Part shown: positions 17,025 to 25,503 of the stretch, piece by piece
How positions within the stretch are numbered: the first letter of the stretch is position 1
Layout: each line of letters begins with the position of its first letter
From: Oscillospiraceae bacterium
Lineage (GTDB): Bacteria; Bacillota_A; Clostridia; Oscillospirales; Oscillospiraceae
Direction of reading: 5' to 3'
Length of the DNA: 36,172 nucleotides
Assembly (NCBI GenBank): GCA_902786615.1
Contig: CADADE010000025.1
Coordinates: 1 to 36,172, forward strand
Notes under the pieces: model-generated
The model's input: the letters and a program-made list of their open reading frames with translations, nothing else
What the model was told of the DNA's origin: nothing
Databases searched by the model: none
Translations under genes and position numbers: made by a program

Positions 17025-18644
17025 ATGCGCTCGTTACGAACAAAAATGACAATGCTGACCGTCTTTGCCATCCTTGTGGCCGTGACCAGCATTACGGTCC
17101 TCAGCGTGGTGTTTATCCGCAGCACGGAGCACCGAAAATCCGACCAGCTTCTCCTTCTGCTGTGCGAGACAGGGGAGAGAAATCTGGATTATTATTTCAA
17201 CAGCGTCCAAAAATCCGTCAGGAAGCTTGCAACTTATGTGGAAGCGGACCTCGACGGCGTGGAGAACGGGCGGCTTGCGCGGCATATTGAACGTGTGAAG
17301 ACCTTTTTTGAAGAAACCGCCGCCAAGACAAACGGGGTGCTGACCTATTATTACCGTATTGATCCGGCCGTTTCGGATACGGTGACGGGCTTCTGGTACA
17401 CAGACCTCGACGGGGAGGGCTTTGTCGAGCACGAGGTGACGGATATCACCCTCTATGACACGGCGGATACCTCCAAGCTGGTGTGGTTCACCGTCCCGAA
17501 GCATCTGGGCGAGGCGATCTGGATCCCGCCTTACATTACGGACAACCTGGATGTGCGCGTCATTTCGTATAATGTCCCGATCTATTGGCGGGGCAGGTTC
17601 GTCGGCGTGGTCGGGATCGAGCTTGACTATTCCACCATGGCCGAGCAGGTGGAGAGCATACGCCTGTTCAATAACGGCTATGCGTTTCTGAGCGACGGGG
17701 AAGGCAAGCTCTTCTACCATCCCCTGATCGACGTCACTCAACTTACCGAGGAGACAATGCCCGCGGTGCCGGATGGACTGATCCAGAAGAATACCTTTTT
17801 CCGGTATAACTATGAGGGCGTGGAAAAGGTCGGCGCATGGCTGCCGCTGTCGAACGGGATGCGCCTGAACGTCACGGCTCCGATCTCCGAGACGGAGGGC
17901 GACTGGCAGAAGCTGATTTTAAACATCGTGATCGTGTCCGTTGAGGTGCTGGTCGCCCTGAGCATCTTCACCATGTTTTACACCCGGCGCATCACGAAGC
18001 CGCTTGAAGAGTTGACCCACGCCGCGGAGCAGGTGGACAAAGGCAATTATGACGTTGCGCTGGATTATGACAAAGACGACGAGATCGGCAGACTGACAAG
18101 CACCTTCAAGCGCCTTGCCGCCCACATGAAGGATCATATCTCCGACCTGAGCAAGCGCGCGTATGTCGACTCGCTGACCTCCGTACGCAACAAGGGGGCG
18201 TATTCCAGCTATATCGAGCAGCTCCAGACGCGCATGGATGAGGCAAACGGGCTCATTTCCTTCGCCATCGGCATGTTCGACTGTGACGATCTCAAGAAAA
18301 TCAATGATCGCTACGGTCACGAAAAGGGCGATATCTATCTCAAAACAGCCAGCCGTCTGATCTGCCGCATCTATCAGCACAGCCCCGTGTTCCGCATAGG
18401 CGGGGACGAGTTTTCCGTGATCCTGCAAAACGAAGATTATCGGAACCGGGAAGCGCTTGCGCGGCAATTCAACCGGGAAATGGCGGAGAGCTGCGCCGTC
18501 AACAAGAACAAATGGGAGCAGGTACACATTGCGATGGGCGTCGCGGTTTACGATCCGCAGACCGACCATTCCGTGAACGACGTGATCCGCCGCGCGGATA
18601 CCTGCATGTACGAAAACAAACGCAGTCGGAAAAGCGGGAGATAG
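17025..18644 (+). CDS. Cache-HAMP-GGDEF diguanylate cyclase
   Basis: A 539-aa membrane receptor predicted to synthesise c-di-GMP. Membrane span 1 (about 9-30) and span 2 (about 300-322) flank an extracellular region of about 270 residues. That region has features of a double Cache domain (VRVISYNVPIYWRGRFVGVVGIELDY near the middle; YAFLSDGEGKLFYHP). A HAMP linker (about 324-372, RRITKPLEELTHAAEQVDKG) and the GGDEF domain follow. RIGGDEF (459-463) is intact, and FDCDDLKKINDRYGHEKGD matches the metal and substrate regions. There is no RxxD inhibitory site. ATG 17025 is chosen (AGAGG 8 nt upstream); the GTG at 17016 overlaps the upstream stop. It is the only operon member without solute-binding domains. 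Confidence 0.9.
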   Translation: MRSLRTKMTMLTVFAILVAVTSITVLSVVFIRSTEHRKSDQLLLLLCETGERNLDYYFNSVQKSVRKLATYVEADLDGVENGRLARHIERVKTFFEETAAKTNGVLTYYYRIDPAVSDTVTGFWYTDLDGEGFVEHEVTDITLYDTADTSKLVWFTVPKHLGEAIWIPPYITDNLDVRVISYNVPIYWRGRFVGVVGIELDYSTMAEQVESIRLFNNGYAFLSDGEGKLFYHPLIDVTQLTEETMPAVPDGLIQKNTFFRYNYEGVEKVGAWLPLSNGMRLNVTAPISETEGDWQKLILNIVIVSVEVLVALSIFTMFYTRRITKPLEELTHAAEQVDKGNYDVALDYDKDDEIGRLTSTFKRLAAHMKDHISDLSKRAYVDSLTSVRNKGAYSSYIEQLQTRMDEANGLISFAIGMFDCDDLKKINDRYGHEKGDIYLKTASRLICRIYQHSPVFRIGGDEFSVILQNEDYRNREALARQFNREMAESCAVNKNKWEQVHIAMGVAVYDPQTDHSVNDVIRRADTCMYENKRSRKSGR

Positions 18645-18670
18645 AGATTACCCGAGCTGGAGGCGGAAAG

Positions 18671-21589
18671 ATGAGACCAACCAAACATGTTTATTATGCT
18701 GCGCGCACCATGGCCATACTCGCGCTCGCTTTTCTGGCTGCCCTTGCCCTGCCGAGCGGGGCGTTTGCGCGGGAGAGCGAAAAAACCGTGCGCGTCGGGT
18801 GGTATGAATCGCCGTTCAATATCACGGACGAGCTGGGGCGGCGCTCCGGCTACGCCTATGATTATCAGCAGAAGATCGCCGCCTGCACCGGCTGGACGTA
18901 CGAATATGTGACCGGGAGCTGGCCCGAGCTGATGCAGATGCTTGAGGACGGCAGAATCGACTTGATGAGCGACGTCTCCTATACGGATGAGCGGGCGGAA
19001 AAAATGCTGTTCTCCGCGCAGCCGATGGGGACGGAGGATTACTATCTCTTTACGGCGCCCAATAATAAAGAGATCACGCCGGAGGACTTTTCCACCTTCA
19101 ACGGCAAAAAGGTCGGCGCGAACAGGGGCAGCGTTCAGATTTCCTATTTCCGGGATTGGGCGGAGGCAAACGGCGTCCAGGCGGAGATCGTGGAGATGAC
19201 CGGCTCGGAGGAGTACAACATCATCCAGCTCAGGCTTGGCGTCATCGACCTCTATGCCTCGCTTGACGGTCTGCATAAAGCCGGGGACGCGGTCCCCGCG
19301 TGCAAAATCGGTTCCTCCGATGTCTTCTTTGCGGTCAGCAAATCACGCCCTGAGCTTCTCAGCGAGCTGAATAACGCCATGTCCAGGATTCTGGACGAAA
19401 ACCCGCTTTATAACCGCATACTGTATTCCAAATACCTGGAAACCGCAAAGATCAGCCACTACCTCAGCGCGGAGGAGAGCGCCTGGCTTACTGACCACGG
19501 GCCGATCCGGGTCGGCTATCGGGACAATTATCTCGCCTTCTGCGCCAAAGATCAGAAAACAGGGAAGCTGACAGGCGCGCTGAAGGATTTTCTGGACGCC
19601 GCCTCCGACTGCCTTGAAAACGCGCATCTGGAATTTGAGCCTGTTGCTTATTCCACCGCCGGCGGCGCTATGGAAGCGCTGAAAAACGGCGAGGTGGACT
19701 GCGTATTTCCCGTAAACCTCACGGACTACGACGGGGAAACGCAGGGCGTTTTCATCACCCCCGCCCTGATGCACACGGACATGGCTGCGGTCATCCGCGA
19801 GGCGGATGTGGACTCCTTCGCAAAGAAGGAACGGGTGGCGGTCGCCGTCAACGTTGGAAATCCCAATTATGAAATGTTCCTGCTGGATCATTTCCCACAG
19901 TGGCGCAAGGTCTTTTTCGAGGATACGCCGAGCTGCCTGCGCGCCATTGCGGATGAACAGGCGGACTGCCTGCTGATCAGCAGCTATCGCTTCAACAACA
20001 TCGCCGCGATCTGCGAAAGGTATCACCTGACGACGATTTCAACCGGCGTTGAAATGGACGACTGTCTGGCTGTGAATCGGGAGGATACGCTCCTGTATTC
20101 CATTCTGAGCAAAATTATCGGGACCGTGCCGCCTTCGACCATCAGCGCCTCGCTCACAAAATATTACGCGGAGGATGCGAAAACCACCGTCGTCGATCTG
20201 TTCCGGAGAAACCTTGTCGTTTTGCTGGGCGTGTTTGCTTTGCTGGGCGGCGTGTTCCTGTTTCTGCTCCTGCGGGAAAAGCGCGCTGAAAAACGAGCCG
20301 ACGAAAGCCTCCGCCTGATCTCGGAAACGGAGATCGACAAGCGTACGGGACTGTACAACAGGGAATACTTTTACGCCTATGCCGAACGAATGTACCGTGA
20401 AAAGCCTGAGCGAGCGATGGACGCCGTCGTGATGAGCGTCGATCAGCTTTCGGCTGTCGCGGTCATGTGCGGACAGCGCTTTGAGGACGATATCCTGCAC
20501 ACGCTGGGAACGGGACTGCAGAGCTTTGTAAAAGAACATGGCGGGATTGCCGGCAGGACGGATACAAATCGCTTTGCCGTTTTCTGCCCGCCTGTGGAGG
20601 ACTATGACAGGCTGTATCGCAGCCTGCAGGGGAGCCTGGACATTCTCTCGCCGGATATGAGCCTGCGGCTGAAAATGGGCGTCGCGCCGTGGCGCGCGGA
20701 TACAGATCCCGTGCGCATGCTGGAGCTTGCGCGCATGGCCTGCCGCAGAGCGCGCCGGATGGGGGAAGAGCGCATGATCGTCGTCGACGAGAAGCTTCTG
20801 GAAAGAGAGGCTTACGACAAGCGCCTTCTGCATGATCTCAAGCGCGCCGTGGAGGACATGGAGTTTGAGGTTTACTATCAGCCGAGTTTTGATATCCGGG
20901 GCGAGACGCCGAAGCTCGTCGGCGCGGAGGCGCTGGTGCGCTGGCGGCACCCGGAGCTGGGCCTGATCGCGTCGGGCGACTTTGTGCAGCTTTTGGAACG
21001 CAGCGGAGAGATCGGCACGGTGGATCAATACGTCTGGAAACAAGCGATCCGGCAGATCGTGGACTGGAAGGAAAAATACGGCGTAACGCTTCCGGTGTCC
21101 GTCAACCTATCGAGTCAGGATCTCTTCGAGCCTGCGCTGAAGCGCACCCTGGGCGAAGCGATCAGGGAAAACGGACTTTCATACGGCGATCTGAAGCTCG
21201 AAATCAGAGAATCCGTGTGCGCGGAAAACAAGTTCCAGATCTTTGACATTGTGGGAAATCTGCGAAGAGCGGGCTACGAGATCCGGATAGACAATTTCGG
21301 CTCGGAAAACGGCGCGCTCAGCGTGCTGTCGTCCATCACCGTCGACGGTCTGAAGCTGGACAGAAGCGCGATCTCCGAGATGGAGCAGGATGAAAAGGCC
21401 TCGCGCCTTGTCGATCTGATCCTGGAGACTGCGGGATATCTGAAGCTTCCCGTCATCGCCGTGGGCGTGGAAACAGAGAGTCAGCTGCGCCTTTTGAAGA
21501 AAAAGGGCTGTGCCTTCGCACAGGGGCATTATTTCTCCCGCCCGCTTCCGGTGCAGGAGTTTGAAGCGCGCTTTCTAAGCCGGAGCTGA
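18671..21589 (+). CDS. Dual solute-binding-domain protein with degenerate GGDEF and EAL domains (paralog C)
   Basis: 972 aa with the same layout as paralogs A and B: signal segment (about 10-33), SBP_bac_3-like domain 1 (TVRVGWYESPFN), domain 2 (PIRVGYRDNYLAFC), one membrane span near 516-535, GGDEF, EAL. Both output domains are damaged. The GGDEF site reads DTNRF (631-635). In the EAL domain E753 is kept, but the DDFG pair is D874-N875, loop 6 is SENGAL instead of SGYSSL, and AEGVET has become AVGVET (V931 replaces a catalytic Glu). It is probably not an enzyme; it may bind c-di-GMP or regulate its paralogs. GGAGG is 7 nt before ATG 18671. Last gene of the operon, 26 bp after the previous one. 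Confidence 0.87.
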   Translation: MRPTKHVYYAARTMAILALAFLAALALPSGAFARESEKTVRVGWYESPFNITDELGRRSGYAYDYQQKIAACTGWTYEYVTGSWPELMQMLEDGRIDLMSDVSYTDERAEKMLFSAQPMGTEDYYLFTAPNNKEITPEDFSTFNGKKVGANRGSVQISYFRDWAEANGVQAEIVEMTGSEEYNIIQLRLGVIDLYASLDGLHKAGDAVPACKIGSSDVFFAVSKSRPELLSELNNAMSRILDENPLYNRILYSKYLETAKISHYLSAEESAWLTDHGPIRVGYRDNYLAFCAKDQKTGKLTGALKDFLDAASDCLENAHLEFEPVAYSTAGGAMEALKNGEVDCVFPVNLTDYDGETQGVFITPALMHTDMAAVIREADVDSFAKKERVAVAVNVGNPNYEMFLLDHFPQWRKVFFEDTPSCLRAIADEQADCLLISSYRFNNIAAICERYHLTTISTGVEMDDCLAVNREDTLLYSILSKIIGTVPPSTISASLTKYYAEDAKTTVVDLFRRNLVVLLGVFALLGGVFLFLLLREKRAEKRADESLRLISETEIDKRTGLYNREYFYAYAERMYREKPERAMDAVVMSVDQLSAVAVMCGQRFEDDILHTLGTGLQSFVKEHGGIAGRTDTNRFAVFCPPVEDYDRLYRSLQGSLDILSPDMSLRLKMGVAPWRADTDPVRMLELARMACRRARRMGEERMIVVDEKLLEREAYDKRLLHDLKRAVEDMEFEVYYQPSFDIRGETPKLVGAEALVRWRHPELGLIASGDFVQLLERSGEIGTVDQYVWKQAIRQIVDWKEKYGVTLPVSVNLSSQDLFEPALKRTLGEAIRENGLSYGDLKLEIRESVCAENKFQIFDIVGNLRRAGYEIRIDNFGSENGALSVLSSITVDGLKLDRSAISEMEQDEKASRLVDLILETAGYLKLPVIAVGVETESQLRLLKKKGCAFAQGHYFSRPLPVQEFEARFLSRS

Positions 21590-21625
21590 GCCGGTTCAAA
21601 AACGATGGCAAAACAGCGCTGGGGC

Positions 21626-21654
21626 TTGACAGGCGGGCGGACAGGCAGCATAAT
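21626..21654 (+). promoter_or_regulatory. Promoter-like sequence with no clear gene
   Basis: TTGACA (21626-21631), 17-bp spacer, CATAAT (21649-21654). It reads into the repeat element at 21709 and the coding remnant at 21892. It could be the relic promoter of that broken gene. Confidence 0.4.
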
Positions 21655-21708
21655 TCAGCCGATTCAATCAGCAAACAGCTTGAAAAGACGCGGAGCAGAC
21701 CGGCCCTG

Positions 21709-21863
21709 GCTTGTCTCAAAACGTATATGCATGCAAAATCGTAGGGGTCGATCCCCAGATCGACCCGCAGAAAACCGCAGAATGCTGCAAAACGGCGGGC
21801 CGATGAGGGCATCGGCCCCTACGTCGTTCCTTTTTATGCAGGGATTGCCTTATTTTGAGACAA
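21709..21863. repeat. MITE-like element containing dispersed repeat copy 2
   Basis: Perfect 11-bp terminal inverted repeats TTGTCTCAAAA (21711-21721) and TTTTGAGACAA (21853-21863) bound a 153-bp noncoding element. Inside are GTAGGGGTCGAT (21741-21752) and ATCGGCCCCTAC (21811-21822), 11 of 12 complementary, plus the small palindromes GGGTCGAT/ATCGACCC and GGCCGAT/ATCGGCC. Its first 60 bp match 328-387 in inverted orientation (57/60). Confidence 0.7.
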
Positions 21864-21891
21864 TCCCCGGTTTTTCTCTGCCGTCCGCGTA

Positions 21892-22050
21892 ATGCCCGAC
21901 GGCACGATCCGCGAGGTCTATTTCTACTGCGTGGATATCTCCGAATTTACCGCCAATAAGCTCGGCGACCGGGGCAGCCTTTCCGCGAAGGGCATTGTCA
22001 CAAACGTGCAGGATTTCATCGTAACGCTCTGTACCGGCCTGGGGATCTGA
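21892..22050 (+). pseudogene. 3' remnant of an unidentified gene
   Basis: The frame is open from 21859, directly after the repeat element, to TGA at 22048-22050. From ATG 21892 it gives 52 residues that look like real protein: MPDGTIREVYFYCVDISEF near the start and VTNVQDFIVTLCTGLGI at the end. There is no ribosome binding site before the ATG, and the readable frame begins at the element boundary. A gene whose 5' part was lost or displaced by the repeat is the simplest reading. I do not recognise the family. The rest of 21590-22110 shows only the features listed. Confidence 0.35.
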
Positions 22051-22110
22051 GCGACAGAGGACGTCCGCCGGCGCTTTTATGGAAACTGCAAAAAGTATGC
22101 AATAAAATTC

Positions 22111-22139
22111 TTGCCTATGAGGGCAGGTCATGGTATAAT
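22111..22139 (+). promoter_or_regulatory. Promoter of the multi-span GGDEF-EAL-PAS gene
   Basis: TTGCCT (22111-22116), 17-bp spacer, TATAAT (22134-22139), with TGG before the -10 (extended -10). It is 38 bp upstream of ATG 22178, so this gene is transcribed separately from the five-gene operon. Confidence 0.75.
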
Positions 22140-22177
22140 TTTGACAAAAACAGAAGGAAAAAGAGGGGAGTGATTTC

Positions 22178-25100
22178 ATGAGCTATTCCAGTACAAGCAT
22201 ACTTGCGCTGGCCATTCATTTCCTGATCAATCACAACCTGCTGAAAAAGGACATGAGCAAGGATGCGATTCCGGCGCAGAAGTCCTATCGTGCCCTCCTT
22301 TTTTCAATCACGGCCTACTATGTGACGGACGCAATCTGGGGCCTGCTCTATGAGCGGCATTGGCTTGGCCTGACCTTTCTGGACACGCAGCTTTATTTTG
22401 TCGCCATGGCGTTCACGGTCCTGATGTGGACAAAATTTGCCGTCGATTATCTTCGCGAAAACGGGAGCTTTGGGAAAATCCTGCTTGTTACGGGCCAATT
22501 GATCTTCGTGTTTCAGCTGATCCTTGTTCTCGCTACTTTTGTCAGGCCGATCATGTTCTCCTTTGACGAGAAAGGCGTCTATCACGCGGGAATCGGGCGC
22601 TATATTACGCTGGCCGCCCAGATCGTGATGTTTGTGATGACCGCGATCTACGCCGCTTCCGTTTCCCAAAAGAGTACCGGCATGAAGAAGGCCCGCTATC
22701 GGATCATCGGCATGTTCAGCGTGACGATGGCTGTCTTTGACGTGCTGCAGGCCTGCTATTCGCTGCTGCCGATGTACGCGATCGGCTGCCTGCTCGGCAC
22801 CTGCCTGCTCAACAGCTTCGTGCTGGAAAACGAGAAGGAGGAGTACAGGGACGATCTGGAAGAGAAGCTGCGGGAGAGCATTGAAAAGGGAAACTATTAT
22901 GATCTTCTGACCGGCTTGCCGAGCATGACCACTTTCTTCGAGCTGGCGGAAGCCGAAAAGAAGGAAATCCTGAAACGCGGCGGCAAACCCGCCTATCTGT
23001 ATCTGGATTTCAACGGAATGAAATTTTATAACCGGAAAAATGGCTTCGCGGAGGGCGACAAGCTGCTGCAATCGTTTGCAAAGCTGCTCGTTCGCACCTT
23101 CGGCAATGACTGCTGCGGCCGTATAGGCGGAGACCATTTTGCGGCAATCACCGTGGCGCAGGGGCTGGAGGACAGACTGCGCCAGCTTCTGCGGGATAAC
23201 CAGGATATCAACGACGGCAGATCCATCCCGGTTCACATCGGCGTCTATGCCGACCAGGATCAGGCAGAGGACGTCAGTCTCGCCTGCGACCGGGCAAAGC
23301 TCGCCTGTAATGAGCTGCACGGGGCCTATGCGTCCTGCTATCAGTATTACAAACAGGAGCTGAGCGATGACGCGGAGAGGAGACAGTACATTGTCGAGAA
23401 CATCGACAGGGCGATCGCCGGGAAATGGATTCAGGTTTACTACCAGCCGATCATCCGCGCGGTAAACGGAAAGGTATGCGATGAGGAGGCGCTCGCGCGC
23501 TGGATCGATCCGACCCGCGGCTTCCTGTCTCCGGCAAGCTTTATTCCCGCGCTGGAGGAATCGGGCCTCATTTACAAGCTGGATCTGTATGTGCTGGAAC
23601 AGGTTCTGGACAATATCAAAACGCTGGAAGCGGAGGGGCTTTATATCGTCCCGCATTCCATCAACCTGTCACGTTCGGATTTTGACTCCTGCGATATCGT
23701 GGAGGAGATCCGCAGGCGCGTGGACGAAGCGGGCGTCAGCCGGGACAAAATCACAATAGAAATCACGGAGAGCATCATCGGCGGCGATTTTGACTTTATC
23801 AAGGAAAAGGTCACACAGTTTCAGCGGCTTGGCTTTCCCGTGTGGATGGACGACTTCGGCAGCGGCTATTCCTCGCTTGATGTGCTTCAAAGCATACGCT
23901 TCGATCTTCTGAAATTCGATATGAGTTTTATGAAAAAGCTCGATGAAGGCGGGACCGGTAAGGTCATCCTGACGGAGCTGATGCGCATGGCCACCGCGCT
24001 GGGGCTGGAAACGATCTGCGAAGGGGTCGAGACGGAAGCACATGTGCGTTTCCTGCAGGAAATCGGCTGCTCAAAGCTGCAGGGCTATTACTTTGAAAAA
24101 CCGAAGCCCTTCTCCTATGGCCTCGAATGGTTCAAAAAGAACAGGGAAAGCCTCGAAAATCCTGCGGAGGCCGCCTATTTCGAGTCAATCGGGCGGGTGA
24201 ATCTCTATGACCTCAGCGTGATTGCGCAGGGGGATGAAAACTCGCTGCACAACACCTTCAACACACTGCCCATGGGAATCATCGAAATCCAGGGCGATAC
24301 TGCCCGTTTCGTGCGGAGCAATCAATCCTACCGCGATTTTATGAAGCGCTCCTTCGGGATCGAGCTTTCAAGCCTTGGTTCCGGCTTTGCCAAATTTGAC
24401 GGGGCGTTCATGAACAACATCGTGAAAACCTGCTGCGAGCAGGGCCTGCGCTCCTTCTATGATGAGAAGCTGCCGGACGGCTCTGTCGCGCACTCCCTCG
24501 CGCGGCCGATCGGCACAAACCCCGTCACGGGCAATATGGCGGTCGCGGTCGCCGTCCTGTCCGTCACCAACCCGGACGAGAAGACAAGCTACGCGGACAT
24601 CGCGAGGGCGCTTGCCGCCGACTATTATAATATTTATATCGTGGATCTGGACACGGATCGGTATATCGAGTATTCCACGCTGGCCGGCGGAGACGAGCTG
24701 TCGATAGAACGCCACGGGGAGGATTTCTTTGCCTCGGCCAGGCACGATACGTTGACCCGGATCTACGAGAAGGATCAGGAGGCTTTCCTGTCCCGCTTCA
24801 CGAAAGAAAACATCCTGCGGGAGCTGAAGGAGCAGGGCGTGTTTACCTCCACCTACCGCCTGGTGGACAACGGCACGCCGACCTATGTCAACATGAAGAT
24901 CACGCGCATGCGGGAGCGCGGAAACCGCATTATACTCGGCGTAAGCGTCGTAGACTCTTACATGAAGCAGAAGGAACAGCTCGCCGAGATCGAAAAAGAA
25001 CGGGACGCGATGATCCGGGTCATGGCGCTGTCGGACGGATATATGGGTGTGATTACCGTAGACCTCGAAACGGGACACTATGTCGAAGTCAGCTCGACAG

Positions 25101-25375
25101 ATGATTTTGACAGCCTCGGAGCTGCCAAGCAGGGGAAGGACTTCTTCCGCCAGTCCGCCATTGACGCCGCCAAATACTTCCACCCGGACGATCAGCAGCG
25201 CTTTATCGAGGCGTTTACACAGGAGAACGTCATGCGGGAAATCCACAGGAACGGATGCTTCCGGATTCAATACCGGCTCATGATCAACGGCGAGCCAAGG
25301 CCGACCGCGCTGAAAGCCGCGCTGTTCCGGGACAGGAGCGGCGAAAAGATGGTCGTCGGCATCCGGGCGCTGTAG
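22178..25375 (+). CDS. Multi-span membrane GGDEF-EAL protein with C-terminal PAS-like modules, predicted c-di-GMP phosphodiesterase
   Basis: 1065 aa. The N-terminal 215 residues contain about six or seven hydrophobic spans (near 5-20, 40-58, 66-86, 97-118, 140-162, 172-212), resembling a 7TM-type sensor. The GGDEF domain (about 230-375) reads RIGGDHF (317-321): the key Glu is His, so cyclase activity is unlikely. The EAL domain (about 400-650) looks fully active: E437-A-L, SINLSR, IEITES, MDDFGSGYSSLDVL, LKFD, CEGVET, LQGYYF. A PAS-like region (about 690-790) and two tandem PAS-like modules (about 806-935 and 945-1065) follow. These last two resemble the two in the cyclase at 7582. AGAGGGGAG precedes ATG 22178. 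PAS modules after the EAL domain are an unusual order. Confidence 0.88.
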   Translation: MSYSSTSILALAIHFLINHNLLKKDMSKDAIPAQKSYRALLFSITAYYVTDAIWGLLYERHWLGLTFLDTQLYFVAMAFTVLMWTKFAVDYLRENGSFGKILLVTGQLIFVFQLILVLATFVRPIMFSFDEKGVYHAGIGRYITLAAQIVMFVMTAIYAASVSQKSTGMKKARYRIIGMFSVTMAVFDVLQACYSLLPMYAIGCLLGTCLLNSFVLENEKEEYRDDLEEKLRESIEKGNYYDLLTGLPSMTTFFELAEAEKKEILKRGGKPAYLYLDFNGMKFYNRKNGFAEGDKLLQSFAKLLVRTFGNDCCGRIGGDHFAAITVAQGLEDRLRQLLRDNQDINDGRSIPVHIGVYADQDQAEDVSLACDRAKLACNELHGAYASCYQYYKQELSDDAERRQYIVENIDRAIAGKWIQVYYQPIIRAVNGKVCDEEALARWIDPTRGFLSPASFIPALEESGLIYKLDLYVLEQVLDNIKTLEAEGLYIVPHSINLSRSDFDSCDIVEEIRRRVDEAGVSRDKITIEITESIIGGDFDFIKEKVTQFQRLGFPVWMDDFGSGYSSLDVLQSIRFDLLKFDMSFMKKLDEGGTGKVILTELMRMATALGLETICEGVETEAHVRFLQEIGCSKLQGYYFEKPKPFSYGLEWFKKNRESLENPAEAAYFESIGRVNLYDLSVIAQGDENSLHNTFNTLPMGIIEIQGDTARFVRSNQSYRDFMKRSFGIELSSLGSGFAKFDGAFMNNIVKTCCEQGLRSFYDEKLPDGSVAHSLARPIGTNPVTGNMAVAVAVLSVTNPDEKTSYADIARALAADYYNIYIVDLDTDRYIEYSTLAGGDELSIERHGEDFFASARHDTLTRIYEKDQEAFLSRFTKENILRELKEQGVFTSTYRLVDNGTPTYVNMKITRMRERGNRIILGVSVVDSYMKQKEQLAEIEKERDAMIRVMALSDGYMGVITVDLETGHYVEVSSTDDFDSLGAAKQGKDFFRQSAIDAAKYFHPDDQQRFIEAFTQENVMREIHRNGCFRIQYRLMINGEPRPTALKAALFRDRSGEKMVVGIRAL

Positions 25376-25422
25376 GCAAAGCCGCCCTGCTTCCGGACAC
25401 GCAAAACCGCAAATGATATGGA

Positions 25423-25454
25423 GAACCGGTATCGCAATAAAGCGGTACCGGTTC
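25423..25454. terminator. Hairpin between convergent genes, weak terminator candidate
   Basis: GAACCGGTA (25423-25431) pairs with TACCGGTTC (25446-25454), with partial CGC/GCG extension. It lies 48 bp after the GGDEF-EAL-PAS gene and near the end of the leftward genes. Neither side has a proper T-run. Confidence 0.4.
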
Positions 25455-25503
25455 ATGGTTGTGTCAGTATTGTGCGCGCGGAGGCTGCTATCGAAAGAAT
25501 CGG

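Noticed and set aside
21605..21892. 95-aa frame through the MITE-like element
   Set aside because: It translates palindromic repeat sequence and has no ribosome binding site or recognisable domain.
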